DNA of 64,000 nucleotides from Rosa chinensis (GCF_002994745.2 NC_037088.1:45190911-45254910), one strand, 5' to 3'; positions 1 through 11,246 are shown, counted from the first letter of the stretch. A program made the numbers and translations. Notes: generated by a model from the sequence alone, not told the origin.

Positions 1-1637
1 CGTTAACTAGCTAACGTGGCACACAATTAGATGCCACGTCAGCGCCATGTAAGCGAGGTGGATGGTAAAATGTCCACTATAACCCTGTTCAATTTCCTTT
101 CTCTTTTTTCCTTTTAATTTCTCTCATTCTCTTTTCCTTTTATTTTCTTTACGACCAAATCCACCACCACCGAGCTCTCTACCACCACTACCAAGCTCAC
201 CATGTCATCTTTTAACTCTGGTCACTCTTTTCTCTTTTCTCTTCTCCGAGCGAGAGAAAGTCATACCCGCCCCAAAATGCTTCGTCAGTGCCTCATCCAA
301 ACCCTCATAACCCGCGGCAGCTCCGCCACCGGCCCTAGCATCTGGGCCAGTCCCGGCCACTAAGAACAGCCCAAAGTCTACCTCTTCAACCAAACCCCTC
401 TACCTCCAGGCCAGTCTCAAAAATGGGAGGATTGGGAGCTCCCATGCTACGTTACCAGCTTCCTCACCATCGTCATCCTCGGCGTCGGACTCAATGCGAA
501 TTCCGATCTCACCATAGAGACCTGGGCCCACAAGAAGGCCCTCGAGCGCCTGGAGATCGAGCATGCCTGCCTTTCAGCTGAGTCAGAATGAAGATTCGAT
601 CCAGGTAAGGAGGTTCTGAATAGAAACTGTTTTTGAGTTCCCGTGGGTTGTTTTCGCTGTTGATATTATGATATATGGTTGAAATAAGGGTTTCTGGATT
701 GTTTAATTCGGCTCTTTTGAAGCTTGAATACTTCCTAATTTTGTTGCTTTTAAGATGTTTTGGATGTTTGACTTGGTAATGTTTTGAATAGCTCATCAGT
801 TTCATGCTTCAAATTGTAACTCTAGTTCTTCTGTGGTTCGGTGAGATGTCATCTTTTTGATAAGGCAAACTCTCAACTTTCTCTGCTTCTTTGATTCGTC
901 TGCTTGTGTAAATTCGAGTTGGGTTTTGTAAAGAATCGAAAATAGAATCTGGGTTTTGGGTATTTTCGGTTTTGATCAGTGAGGATTTTGGGGTCTTCTT
1001 GGTTCCCAAAGGAAGAGAAAATTGATTTGGAATTGGGGTTTGTGTTGTGTTACTGGTGACATTGGATTGTGAAGGGAATGTTCTTTTAGTGATTGAATTG
1101 ATTATTCACAAATTGGGTTTCTAAATTAACCTTGATTTTGATTGAGATTTCTATGAAATTGAACTTTGCAACTCGATGTTGGTGAATCACTGGGTAAGAC
1201 CCATTTTGATGACGGTGGTATGATGAGTTCGATCAATATGGGATAAGCCCATGTCTACTGATAGTGATGATAAGACCCATTTCCATATTTCCTTTTAGTG
1301 GAGAGAGAGAGAGAGCTTGGTGGTGGTGGTTATGGTAGTTTGGGTGTGAAGAAGAATAAGGTAGGAAGAAAAGGAAAAAAAAATAAAAAAGAAAAAAAAA
1401 AGAGAAATAAAATAGGGTTATATTGGACATTTCACCACTATCATGCTGAGGTGACGTGTAAAGGATTACCACGTCCTTTACACGTCACCAAGTTAACGAC
1501 CAAATTTGACGGAATTTTAACGGCGAGGACCTATTAGAAGGAAATTGTGATCTCAGGGACTTTTCAGATTAAATTAGAATGTCAGGGACTGAAACGATGA
1601 TAGAGTCATAGTACATGGACTAAACAGAATTTTTCCC
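1..1637. mobile_element. TIR DNA transposon (Mutator-like?), right part; left end lies outside the window
   Basis: The first ~90 bases match the reverse complement of about 1420-1500. Both arms share a GTTAACT start, an ACGTG block and an AAATGTCCANTATAACCCT block, so they are inner parts of a terminal inverted repeat. The right terminus continues to about 1637 (AATTTTTCCC); beyond it the sequence joins the flank shared with units 2 and 3. The outer left end and one target-site copy are upstream of the window, so size and superfamily cannot be fixed. The interior (100-1400) holds pyrimidine-rich stretches and no recognisable transposase; short open frames here look random. Confidence 0.6.
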
Positions 1638-2131
1638 AATTCATTAGGCTTCATTTACACCCAATTTGGTGCTTTTTCTGATTACCAATTTCGTGCTTGA
1701 GTTTAGTTCAAGATGGTTCCGAGTTATATTTTTTCTGAATCAAACAAAGTACTTTGCAATTAAATTTGAATATCTAAAGCAATTAATATTATTATTCTTG
1801 CACAAAATATTATTTTGTTTCAAAAAATCTAGGGGTCATGCGGGTGGGCCCCAAATGTTACCGTTGGCAGCTGGATAAACGCGTAAACTTGACGCGAAAA
1901 TTTTCCTAGGCCTATCCGGACGAGGAACAACCCAATTCCAACTGAGAGAAGGAAAAGGATCACAACCAATTCCGACTGGGAAAAGGAAATGCCGTCTATA
2001 TAATCCACTCTCCACTTTCCTATTCTCATCTCATTTCCAGTTCAACACTTCTCTCAAAGTTTCCGGTTCGCCCATTCCCAATTCTCTATTACTAGCTAGA
2101 TCATTTTTCTCCGTTTTCTTTGTCGATTTCC
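1638..2131 (+). promoter_or_regulatory. Upstream region of MED26-like copy 1, with TATA box
   Basis: This stretch is conserved at the head of all four array units. It includes a GTGGGCCCCAAATGTTACCG block near 1843. A TATA box (TCTATATAAT) lies at 1995-2004, about 130 bases before the ATG, which leaves room for a ~100-base leader. The same box is kept at 15855-15864 and 57320-57329 but is deleted in the dead unit 3 copy. Promoter function is inferred. Confidence 0.6.
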
Positions 2132-2848
2132 ATGGCGACGATCCAGAAAAATGAGTCGCTGAATTACTGGAGGGATTTCTTTGCCACTGCAAACAACTCC
2201 ACCATTTTCGATGTTCTCGACCGCGCCATCACCCTCGCCGCCTCCGATTTTCCGGAGGAGTTCAGACTCCAAAGGAGTCGAATTCTCGGTTTGATTCAGG
2301 GTTTAGGCGGCGGTGATGATCGGTGCTCCGATCTAGGGTTTGGTACAGCATCTGAAAATGGGTCGGAACAAAAGGCTGAGCCTTCAAAGCCATCGCTCAA
2401 AGTACGCATAAAGATCGTGAAGCGAAACGTTGATGGTACCTTGATCAAACCCAGTTCAGATGAAGTGAAACTGATCAAGCCCTCATCAAATGAGAATAAC
2501 TCGATCAAGCCGGAAACGTGTGTTGATAAAGTGGCAGTTTCCTGTGTTGGTGAAGCTAAATCGATCAAGGCGAAACCATGTTTGGATGAAGTGGCAATTG
2601 AAGCAAAGCTTCAGGCCACAAAGAGAAAGTTTCATGATCGATATGAAGAAATTGAGAACAGTAAGAAGCAGAGGAGGATACAAGTCTTGAACTATCTTCC
2701 CAACCAAGACTTCAAGGTTGGATGCCCTACCAATACTAAACCACAGGGGAAGAAACTTGGAAACCATTGTCTACAGTCCTCGGCGAGAAGGCGGGTGGCA
2801 AATAAACTGGGTTTTCAAAGTAATAGGATAGTCAGTGCTGCCCACTGA
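2132..2848 (+). CDS. MED26-like protein lacking the TFIIS-N domain, copy 1
   Basis: An open frame of 238 residues starts at the ATG in CCATGGCG; a longer frame would need a TTG start at 2120. Residues ~10-50 carry YWRDFF, IFDVLD, AITLAASDFPEEF and an R..I pattern, which resembles the N-terminus of plant Mediator subunit 26 proteins. Residues ~158-185 (ATKRKFHDRYEEIENSKKQR) resemble their conserved C-terminal helix. The central LW/TFIIS-N domain expected between them is absent; in its place is a linker of IKP-rich repeats of ~10 residues. If the relationship is right, it is a nuclear protein that may bind Mediator, but it lacks the module that contacts elongation factors. No intron is seen. 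Copy 1 lacks one FQS tripeptide near the C-terminus and one linker repeat that copy 4 has. Identity is by remembered motif likeness only. Confidence 0.72.
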   Translation: MATIQKNESLNYWRDFFATANNSTIFDVLDRAITLAASDFPEEFRLQRSRILGLIQGLGGGDDRCSDLGFGTASENGSEQKAEPSKPSLKVRIKIVKRNVDGTLIKPSSDEVKLIKPSSNENNSIKPETCVDKVAVSCVGEAKSIKAKPCLDEVAIEAKLQATKRKFHDRYEEIENSKKQRRIQVLNYLPNQDFKVGCPTNTKPQGKKLGNHCLQSSARRRVANKLGFQSNRIVSAAH

Positions 2849-3323
2849 AAGTGTTTTTCTATGTTGCCCTAAATTGTATCTTGTCATCTTGTGAATTATG
2901 TTCAATGAATGGGAAAACCCCTTTTTGCAATTACTCTCTGAGTAGTGAATTTATATTCTTGTTGATCAAATTCATATATTTCAGATTGATAGTATTGGTT
3001 ACACTGTCTCAATTTTCTGCAAATAACTGATTGAAAATTTGATTATAACAGAGAATGCTAAGAGATTCAGAAAACATTAAGCTTCTCAAGCTGTAATGTT
3101 TTCATCTCTGACATCTTTCGAGAGAATTGGAAATATACAGAGAAATACTATACTATAAGTTGTATGAGTCTGCACTCTCAATCCTATGGTAGCACTAGTG
3201 CTTATCAGTCCCAGTTCAGGATTGTGAAGTCGCAAAAATTATTAGTGTACGTTCTCTTAGTTTCTGTATTTTTGGGGTTAAAGAATCGGTCCTGATCGAA
3301 CTTCTTGTCGGAATTAAGAATAG
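2849..3323. other. 3' flank of MED26-like copy 1
   Basis: This is the 3' UTR and spacer shared with units 2-4. ATTGTATCTTGT and AATGAATGGGAAAA blocks follow the stop. Bases 2936-2974 are the source-like sequence of an exact 39-base inverted patch found at 56951-56989. No gene is seen. Confidence 0.5.
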
Positions 3324-3790
3324 GGCCCGCATATAAAATTCAGCCATAACAAAAGAATGAGGAGTTACTATAGTTGAGTTGCTATAATATAAAAATGTTG
3401 ATAGCATTTGCTATTCAGATTCAGCCTCATAGCTAAGCCTAGCAAAGCATTAAGAAGATAAACTCCATGAAAATGGTTCCGAAATACTCCATACAATGTC
3501 ACTGCTAGTGTCAAGCAAGCAATGTATCTTCTTGTTTGGATGATAGTCATGGGAAGCGGTTCATAGGTCGACTTGCTAATATTATTCCACTTGTTTTCTA
3601 GTCGAAAAGAATATCCATTGGCGTCGAAGAATCTCCAATGCAGTCATGTAGTTGTGAAGAAGATGAGCACCAAACTTGTATTTCCATGCACATTGCAAGA
3701 TCAGTTGCTTCCTATTGCCTGAAAATATACATACCTGCAATGTAGACATTGTCACAATGGAAGGCTCTGTCTGCTGATCCTGTCCATCGA
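3324..3790 (-). pseudogene. 3' fragment of the EXS-family gene (last exon, 3' UTR, part of last intron)
   Basis: On the minus strand this stretch matches the last exon and 3' UTR of the intact gene at 58764-63717. The equivalent of the final exon runs about 3495-3734, ending at an acceptor CTGC like that at 59022. Recognisable pieces include WKYKFGA-like and MTIIQT coding. It has small deletions against the parent (one removes 15 bases near 3644) and no other exons, so it cannot make a protein. It is a passenger of the tandem duplication. Unit 3 has the same fragment at 48602-49120; unit 2 has lost it. Confidence 0.75.
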
Positions 3791-4030
3791 ATATTTAAAA
3801 GCTATGAAGCACATGTCACTAGTGTACGTGTTAGCGCTACAGCTTTGATTAAGCCGTGGGTACGTTTTATAGCACAACTACAGTAGTCACTATGGTCATC
3901 AACTATCACATTGGCTAGCAAGGTCTGCTCATGGATCATAGCCATCAACTATCACATTGGCTAGCGAGGTCTGCTCATGGATATATCTAATGCGTAAAGG
4001 GTGTCATTTACTTGAAGTGTAAATCCAAGT
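3791..4030. repeat. Spacer with a two-copy ~55-base direct repeat
   Basis: Around 3897-3985 the block CATCAACTATCACATTGGCT...GCTCATGGAT occurs twice in tandem. Units 2 (17018-17100) and 3 (50020-50107) keep the same duplication, so it predates the array. No gene is seen. Confidence 0.6.
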
Positions 4031-4534
4031 TAAGTTTGGGCAGTTGCCTGCCACCATGAGACCTGTTGAAGTGTTGATGATGATGCTTCAAGTATTAGAG
4101 ACTGGTGGATCGTCATCGTCTATTGATGAAGATGGCGTGTCTCCTGGTGAAAGATCGATACTGCAGTGAAAGGTTGAAAGATCGATACTGCAGTGAAAGG
4201 TTGTAGTCTTGGTCCAAGTGGTACTAGTACTACTGCTGCTTCTACTGCTACTACAGTTGGATTAAAACAAGCACAACGATCTGACTTAGTTTTGTGCTGG
4301 CAGAATATTCTGATACCTGCCATTATTACATATGCAATATACACCAAGCAAGATGTTGCTCTTCCTCCCACTCCTCAAGCTTATGGCTTTGCAAGGGACG
4401 GTTCTTTTGTGATCGCTACTATACCTGCCGATCGATTAGTACTAGTCCTAGTTCAACCTGCATCCATCGTAATGCTGATAACCGGTGAATTGTTTGTGGG
4501 AATAAACTCAAATATATTATCGACTTCGGAATAA
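4031..4534 (+). pseudogene. F-box-associated-domain-like remnant, unit 1
   Basis: A degenerate coding stretch contains ALPPTPQAYGFARDGSF. In the unit 2 copy the same place reads YYICNPYTKQ just upstream, typical of the F-box-associated (FBA) region of plant F-box proteins. A 27-base direct duplication (GAAAGATCGATACTGCAGTG...) near 4148-4202 and in-frame stops break the frame. No F-box motif is seen upstream, so only an internal piece survives. Copies in units 2 and 3 are also broken. Confidence 0.45.
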
Positions 4535-5370
4535 AAGTCCTAATTTCAAGTTTTCTTTTCAATAACAGTCCTAAATTCGAGTCGAGTATGTTTCCCCTCC
4601 CATGTATGATTTTCATTCAAACGTTTGTTCACTTGTAGATACCACCTGTTAAGTAATTAATAAAGAAGGCAAGACTTGGTGCTGGGTCACTCGTGGTCGT
4701 TGGCTTTGCTTTATGTTAGGAGTAAACAAATTCTTAACTGTAGTATGTCGTGTTTGTTGGCTTTACCTCCTGATCACCAGGCACCTTTTTTTGGGTCCCT
4801 TTGGTCATCATTCACGTTGACATCGAAGAAATAGTACGCTACAGAGCTTTACCTAGCTATACTTGTACTCAGTACATGTTATGTGCAATGCACCACTCAA
4901 TACTCTTTGTTAGATATTGCGGTTACAATATTGTGGCAATCTTGACACGATATGTCATGAATTGAAAGAGTTTGCTATAAAGCGCTTTACCTTTACCATC
5001 ATCTAGTACGTGTTAATGTGTGATATGCAATGCACTACCCAATACGTCTTATTAGACATTGAGGTATATTATTGTGACAATTTTGATATGACATGCCACG
5101 TAAAAAAAATTATGAAAATGCATTTTGAACCTAGGGAAATCAATCCCGAAACTTTGGTTAAAAAAAAAAATTGTCTGAAACCATGATTTCTCACTCAAAA
5201 TCATGTGCTGGTCAATATAGATACCACCCATGTACCTGAAGGTGTAAACAAATTCTCAACCGTAGTATGTCGGGGCCATTGCGTGGGTCGACTGAACTTT
5301 AAAGGTTGTAGGCTGTGGCAACAAACAATCTCTCCGAATACAAATACATTAATCCTCTCCAGATAATTGC
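4535..5370. repeat. Non-coding spacer with a diverged ~145-base tandem duplication
   Basis: Bases ~4818-4965 and ~4966-5100 are two diverged copies of one block: both run from GAAA(T/G)AGT through TTTACCT, TGCAATGCAC, GACA(A/T)T and end in ATGTCATG or GACATG. Unit 3 keeps the pair at about 50980-51265, while unit 2 has lost this section. No coding capacity is seen. Confidence 0.6.
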
Positions 5371-5442
5371 ATTTGGTATATAGATATAGCTAGCTAACAA
5401 CGAGTCATTGATTAGCTAGCTAGCTATATCTATATACCAAAT
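5371..5442. repeat. Fold-back hairpin, arms of 27-31 bases
   Basis: The left arm starts ATTTGGTATATAGATATAGC and the right arm ends GCTATATCTATATACCAAAT. The pairing is perfect except for four extra bases (one more GCTA) in the right arm, around a 14-base loop. It lies ~600 bases upstream of the phytocyanin ATG. The same hairpin is in unit 3 at about 51540-51613 and absent from unit 2. Confidence 0.85.
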
Positions 5443-5920
5443 GAGGTTTTCCAAAATACCTCTGTTTTATTTCTCTTTTGAACTAATTGCATCTGTACCC
5501 CTTTCAGGACACCAGTTCGACTGGTGTTGGAAAGAAATCATGAAATCTTAACGATGAGGTATTCTAAAATACATTTGTTTTTTGCTTCTGCAGCACTAAA
5601 AACCGCCATGAAATCAAATGGGAGGATTTTGAAATGTACGTACAAGCTGGCTACAAGAACAAAACATGGCCGGTGAATTCCATTAATTAATGAGTACGTA
5701 AAAGAGTAAAACAAATCTCCGACTGCAGACATCAATATAATATGACGAAGATTTTACTAGAATATGGGAAAAGTAGAATATTCAGCATGATTTATATATT
5801 ACAGAAACATGCAATCTTGTAGTTATCATTGACAGCGACGTCACCTATGTACTATCTAAATTCTGAACCCATATATACAGTCAGTTATGCAAATAAGCAT
5901 ATCTGTACGATTTTGAAACC
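5443..5920. other. Upstream region of phytocyanin copy 1 with an exon-like remnant
   Basis: A splice-acceptor-like TTCTGCAG at about 5588-5595 precedes ~75 conserved bases ending in ACATGGCCGG. That block recurs in units 2 and 3 but no clear protein family is recognised. The last 300 bases before the TATA box are highly conserved in all three units, which fits promoter sequence. Confidence 0.4.
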
Positions 5921-5930
5921 CTATATATAT
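5921..5930 (+). promoter_or_regulatory. TATA box of phytocyanin copy 1
   Basis: CTATATATAT lies 109 bases before the ATG. It is identical in position and sequence in units 2 and 3, with a conserved leader (CATACAAATTTACAAGAGGC) downstream. Confidence 0.65.
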
Positions 5931-6038
5931 GCGTCCATAGTTAGCCAAGACCTCATACAAATTTACAAGAGGCTAACAGTTCAGACATACAAGTGAGACT
6001 GTTCAGAGGGATCACTTGAGCTAGCTAGCTTGACTAAC

Positions 6039-6513
6039 ATGGCACGAGTTAGTACTGCTCTGGTGTTGATTGCCTTCTTCTTTGTTTTTCCGAGCATGGT
6101 TTTGGCGACACAATATGTTGTTGGAGATGATTTAGGCTGGAGTGGTGATGCTGATTACGAGGGTTGGGTTGCTGACAAAACTTTCTTTGTTGGAGATGTT
6201 TTAGGTGTGTGTATTTTCTTGGTTTGGTGTATATATAAATATCTATATCTATAGTGGTGTTTGTTATGTGGAAATTTACCTCACTACATTTTGGTTTTTT
6301 GTTTCCACAGTTTTCAATTACGTTGCAACTGACCACAACGTTGTTATAGCTACTAATGGTGACAATTATGACAATTGTGTTGCATCTCCAAACTTTGGTG
6401 TGTACGACAGTGGGAATGATGCAATAACATTGAATGAAGCTGGAACTTACTACTTCTTATGTTCATATCATTGCGACTATCTGCAACAGAAAGTTATGGT
6501 CACTGTGAACTAG
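6039..6513 (+). CDS. Phytocyanin (blue copper protein) with shortened Cys-His loop, copy 1
   Basis: Two exons, 6039-6204 and 6311-6513, with a GT-AG intron interrupting a Val codon; the spliced product is 122 residues. Residues 1-23 form a signal peptide (ends MVLA). The mature domain begins TQYVVGDDLGW and carries VADKTFFVGDVLVFNY, the standard phytocyanin start. Predicted copper ligands are His64 (TDHNVV), Cys106, His109 and Gln114; Cys78 and Cys110 fit the family disulfide. No GPI tail or proline-rich extension follows, so it should be a small secreted apoplastic protein, with Gln as axial ligand as in stellacyanins. Odd point: Cys106 and His109 are separated by two residues, where other phytocyanins have four. 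Continuous open frames running through the intron are read-through artefacts. Confidence 0.9.
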
Positions 6514-6972
6514 ATGAGAAAATTTTACTCCATCGAACAATTTGGTTGAGCTCAAACGCTTCTCACAGATTTTTATGATTAAGTAATTTGTAATTTGTTT
6601 TTTTTTTTAATAAATAATCTCTAATGTGAGGTCCCAAAAAATTTCAGTATATTTTCAATAATTATTTTTCACGTTTGGGAAATTGTCGAGATCAATAAGG
6701 AAGTCGATAAATATTTTCTTGTGCAAATTGAATTAATGATATTTACTTTGGGTATAAAAGTCACTTTTGGCGTGGATCACATTAGATTTGAGCTAATCCA
6801 TCAAGCTCTGTTATAATAGACATCGTATTATGAAGACAATAAACCATTATTGACCGTAGGTTGAGATGGCATGGCTATTATTCCAAATTTTATGATAAAT
6901 AATTTGTGTTCCTCTAAATCTATTAATAACTTTTACTGTTTGATTGTTTTCTAATATTGAGCCTAAACGTGG
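6514..6972. other. 3' flank of phytocyanin copy 1
   Basis: A poly-T tract and AATAAATAAT (about 6610) form a plausible polyadenylation region. The remainder is spacer conserved with units 2 and 3 up to the LINE target site. No gene is seen. Confidence 0.5.
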
Positions 6973-7097
6973 TCTTATGTATACTTTTTTTTTTTTTTTT
7001 TTTTTGTGAAATTTATTAAAGAAAAGAAGGTTACAAAGAGAAAGGAGGTAGGACAGGCATAAGAAGCGCCGCTAGCCTCCTAACAAAAGAAAACAAA

Positions 7098-10000
7098 TTA
7101 ACGAAAACGAAAATTAGGAAGACCTAAATGGTCCCTATTACAATGACTCATCATAAAATCAGGAGTTGAATCCCACCAAGTAAAGCCATCTGATGAAGCA
7201 CCATAGTTGGCAAGGGCATCAGCAGCTTGATTGCCTTCACGAAAGATATGGCTAGATTTGAAATGCATTTGAGAGATACGATGCAAGCAATTGCTCCACT
7301 GCACACGAAGCCTCCAAGGCACCAGATGAGGAAAACGGAGAAAAATAAGTATAAGGGAAGAATCCACCTCTAACCATACATACTTCCAATCTCTAACCCA
7401 AGCTAGTTCAATAGCCTTAATGACCGCCATGACCTCTGCTGCCACAGAACTAGGGATATCAAGAGTAGAAGAGAAAGCACCTATAACCAAGCCTTTGTAG
7501 TCTCTATAAACACCACCATAGCAAGCCTGGTTGGAGTCCAATTTCCATGCACCATCAGTATTAACTTTGATCCAACCAAAAGGGGGGGTTAAGCAGTTTA
7601 CTTCAATAATTCGAGGGGCCCGACGAGGTTTGCATATAGCGCCCATTCTTTTAATGACACAAAGCTCCTACACATTATTGAACATGCAACCCGAAGACAA
7701 CCGACTTAAGGCTGCAACATGACTAGAAATTAACCGGCAAGCTTGTGACACACTAACTTCAATACCCTCATAACGAGCTCGGTTTCTGCAATGCCAAATG
7801 AACCAAAGAGTCGATGAAAAACAAGCAATCCAAAGATCCTGAAATTGAGGACTGCGTCCCGCTGACAACCCCATATTCAAAAGAGCAAGAATAGAGATTG
7901 GAACACCATGAAGCTCAAACTTCCCCAACATAATGGACCATAAAGCAGCTGCAAAGTTGCAATGAAGAAAAATATGTTCCACTGATTCCCCATGGCAGCG
8001 ACAGAGCACACATAACGAAGCTAGCGATACTCCTCTTTTCTGCAAGAAATCCTCTGATATGACACGCCCTCTTAGTACTTTCCAAACCAAAAAAGAAATA
8101 CGAGGAGGAATATACTTTGTCCAAATAATTTTACCCCAGGCCAAAGGAGGAACTAGAGGCTTTAAAAAACAATACGCCTCTTTAGCAGTGAGCTCCCCAG
8201 ATGAAGAAGGAGACCAAATCAGTTTATCGTCAGCGGGAGTGGTAACAGAGATTGGAATCCTGCTGACAAGATAACACAAATTTGGGAAGTGAAGTTGCAA
8301 AAGAAAGGGCAAGTTCCATGTCCCCTCATGGACATAATCAATAACTTTTGCATCCAATTGATGAGCAGACCCTCCATGCACGTTGAAGAAATTAATAAGA
8401 GGCCTACCCAAGTAATTATCATGCCAAAATGAAACTTGTGACCCATCTCCAAGAATCCAACGTCCATTTTGAACAACAAGGTCCCAATACTTTTTTATAC
8501 CTGGCCAAATTGAAGAAGTAGCATAAGAGCTTCGAGGTCGACCATTTCTCCAAAACCTGGAGCGAATAAAACCACAACCTTCAGAGGCACTAGAGAAAAC
8601 CTCCCAAGCCTTTTTCAGAACAAAAGAGCGATTCCACAGAGTTAATTGCTTAAGACCCAACCCTCCTTCGTCATAAGATGAGCAACACACCTTCCATGCT
8701 ACCAAAGGCATTCCTCTCCTATCAATGGAACCTGACCATAAAAAGTTTCGACACCAAGTCTCCATCCTCCGAAGCAAAGAAATGGGCCATTCATATATTT
8801 GAAAACTGTAAACCAGCATACTAGATATAACTGATTTAATTAATTGCAAACGACCCGCCATGGACAACATAGAACCTTTCCAACTAGAAAATCTCATGCG
8901 GACTTTGTCCGTAATAGATCTAAAATGAGTGGCACGCGGTTTACCTCGGAAAATAGGTACACCCAAATAATTAAACGGGGCAGTCCCTTGAGAAATACCC
9001 AGCTTTGATACAATGGCATGCCTTCGCCGCTGAAGATGCTTACTAATGAAAACTCTTGACTTAGCCTTGTGAACAATCTGACCAGAATTCATACCATACT
9101 CCTCCAAATAAGACATGATCACTCCCAAACTCCTACGATCACCACGACAAAAAATAATAATATCATCTGCAAAAAGTACATGTGAGGGAGCTTGAATACC
9201 ACGCGGAGAGGAAATAGTATGAAGTTTCCTTCGATTAACCAAGTCAGTGATACCTCAACTAAGAACTTCTTTGGCTAAGCAAAAAAGTAATGGAGAAAGC
9301 GGATCTCCTTGGCGAACTCCCCTTCCACATGAAAAGTAACCTACAGACCTACCATTGACTAACAAAGATAACTTCGCCGATTCAAGAATTGCTTGCACCC
9401 AGCCAATAAAAATCTGATTGAAACCAAACGCCTTAAGCACATTTAGCAGAAAATCCCAAGAAAGAGTGTCAAATGCTTTAGTGATGTCAACCTTGATAGC
9501 AACATTCCCACCGAAGCACTTATTGTCAAGCATGTTAAAGCATTCAGAAGTGGCCAAGATACAATCTGAAATATTCCGCCCTTGAACAAAACCATGTTGT
9601 TGGGAAGATATGATTCGTGAAGCAATACCTGCTAGTCTTAAAGATAAAATTTTTGGGATTATCTTGAAGACAAAATTTGCTAAGGCAATTGGACGGTATT
9701 AAGTAATTGAATCTGCATGGTCCACTTCAGGGATGAGAATGATCAAACTCGAATTAAATGAATTTGGTAGTGTACCAAACCTCAAAAAATATTGAATGCC
9801 GGCAATCACTTCTTGCCCCACAATGTCCCAACAAGAGATAAAGAACTGCCCATTGAAACCATCTGGACCTGGAGCACTGGAAGGGTCCATTAATTTTACT
9901 GCCGACAAAATTTCCTCCTCTGTGGGAACTTTAGTAAGAATATCATTTTCCTCATCAGTAACCAAGGTAGGAATGACTCGAGATATAAGTCCGGTGTCGC

Positions 10001-11246
10001 TAGAAAAATTTGTACGAGCAAACAGATTTGTGTAGTAACCAACAATATGATCTTGAATGGAATTAGGGTCATCATAAATCTGGTCACCATCACGAAGTAA
10101 GTGAATTGAAGACGTAGCCCGATGAACTTTACACATAGCATGAAAGAAGTTAGTGTTTCTGTCCCCCTTAGCCAACCAACGTGCTCTTGATTGTTCTTTC
10201 CGAAAGATCTCTTGAATTCGCAAAGACTCTGATAAATTAGCCTACAACTCTCTTTCTAATGCAAAATCAGATTCTGAACCCCTAGAAATAGCTATATCAT
10301 TTTGAAGAGCTGCTAAGTTAGCAAAATCAGCCTCAACCTTTCTGTGAACATCTCCAAAAACCTCCCAGTTCCATTTACGAAGAGCTTTGCTTAAGACTCG
10401 CAATTTGTGCTGCAAGATGGTTAAAGGACAACCATAAGTCTGAGAAGAGTTCCAACATTGTCTCACAAATCCGTGGAAATCCTAATTCTCCAACCACATT
10501 TTACGAAATCTAAAGAGACTATGGCGTGCCCCAAAAGATTTAGAAAAATACATTAAAAGGGGATTATGATCAGAACATATACGAGGCAAGGTACAACAAA
10601 CAAACTGATCCCAAGCATCCAACCAAGCATGATTCGCCAGACACCTGTCCAAACGCAGCTCCACATTGCCTCTGAGACCCCTCCTACGCACCCAAGTGAA
10701 TTGGGCACCATGAGTAGTTATATGCTCCAGCTCACACTGATCAGACATGGCCTGAAATTCTTCACAAGACCTACGACAGACAACTGCACCTCCCTTCTTT
10801 TCGTGAGCTCCTAAAACTGCATTAAAGTCACCACAAACCAACCAAGGGCCATCACCAAACCTTGCTTTAATTTCACCGAGCTCCTCCCATAATCTTCTAC
10901 GCTCAATCACAGTAGTTTTAGCATAAACAGTAGTGAAGATACAAGGAATAGAATCAAACAAAATCCGAAGAGTAACTTGCTGGTCAGACACCAAAAGAAT
11001 CTGAACGTTTTGAACAATTGAAGACTTACAAAATACCCATAAGTTTGGAATTGCCCCTTCTCGTTCGTTAGTACAGATAGGTACCATCGACATAGACCGC
11101 CAAAAAGAAGATGGAATAGAATCCAGTCCAACAAAGGGTTCGGAAATGCATAAAACTTCCGGATTATTGTCTAATACAAACTTTTTCAATGCATCTTTAG
11201 TGGGGCCGTTACTGATGCCCCGTAAATTCCAATAGAGAACCTTCAT
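7098..11246 (-). pseudogene. LINE ORF2: endonuclease, reverse transcriptase, zinc-binding domain, RNase H
   Basis: One reading frame of about 1383 codons is broken only by in-frame stops at 10482, 10242, 9699, 9255 and 7668, with no frameshift. Order: an APE-type endonuclease (VLYWNLRGI, VCGDFNAVL, SDHNPLL), then reverse transcriptase (PGPDGFNGQF, DITKAFDTLSW, GVRQGDPLSPLLF, catalytic FADD). Then come a zf-RVT domain (WTKYIPPRISFLVWK, CVLCRCHGESVEHIFLHC) and a plant-type RNase H (VNTDGAW, a Glu-containing AEVMAVIKAIELA, AADALANYG). Each stop can be explained by one C-to-T (or G-to-A) change, as expected for decay of methylated DNA. Catalytic residues are otherwise present. Confidence 0.9.

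Noticed and set aside
1233..1537. Opposed frames rich in Phe/Ser or Lys/Glu
   Set aside because: They derive from purine/pyrimidine tracts inside a DNA transposon.
6205..6513. A 102-codon open frame covering the second phytocyanin exon plus the intron
   Set aside because: Intron read-through; splicing at GT (6205) and AG (6309-6310) gives the expected phytocyanin sequence. The same applies to 18689-19003 and 52962-53270.
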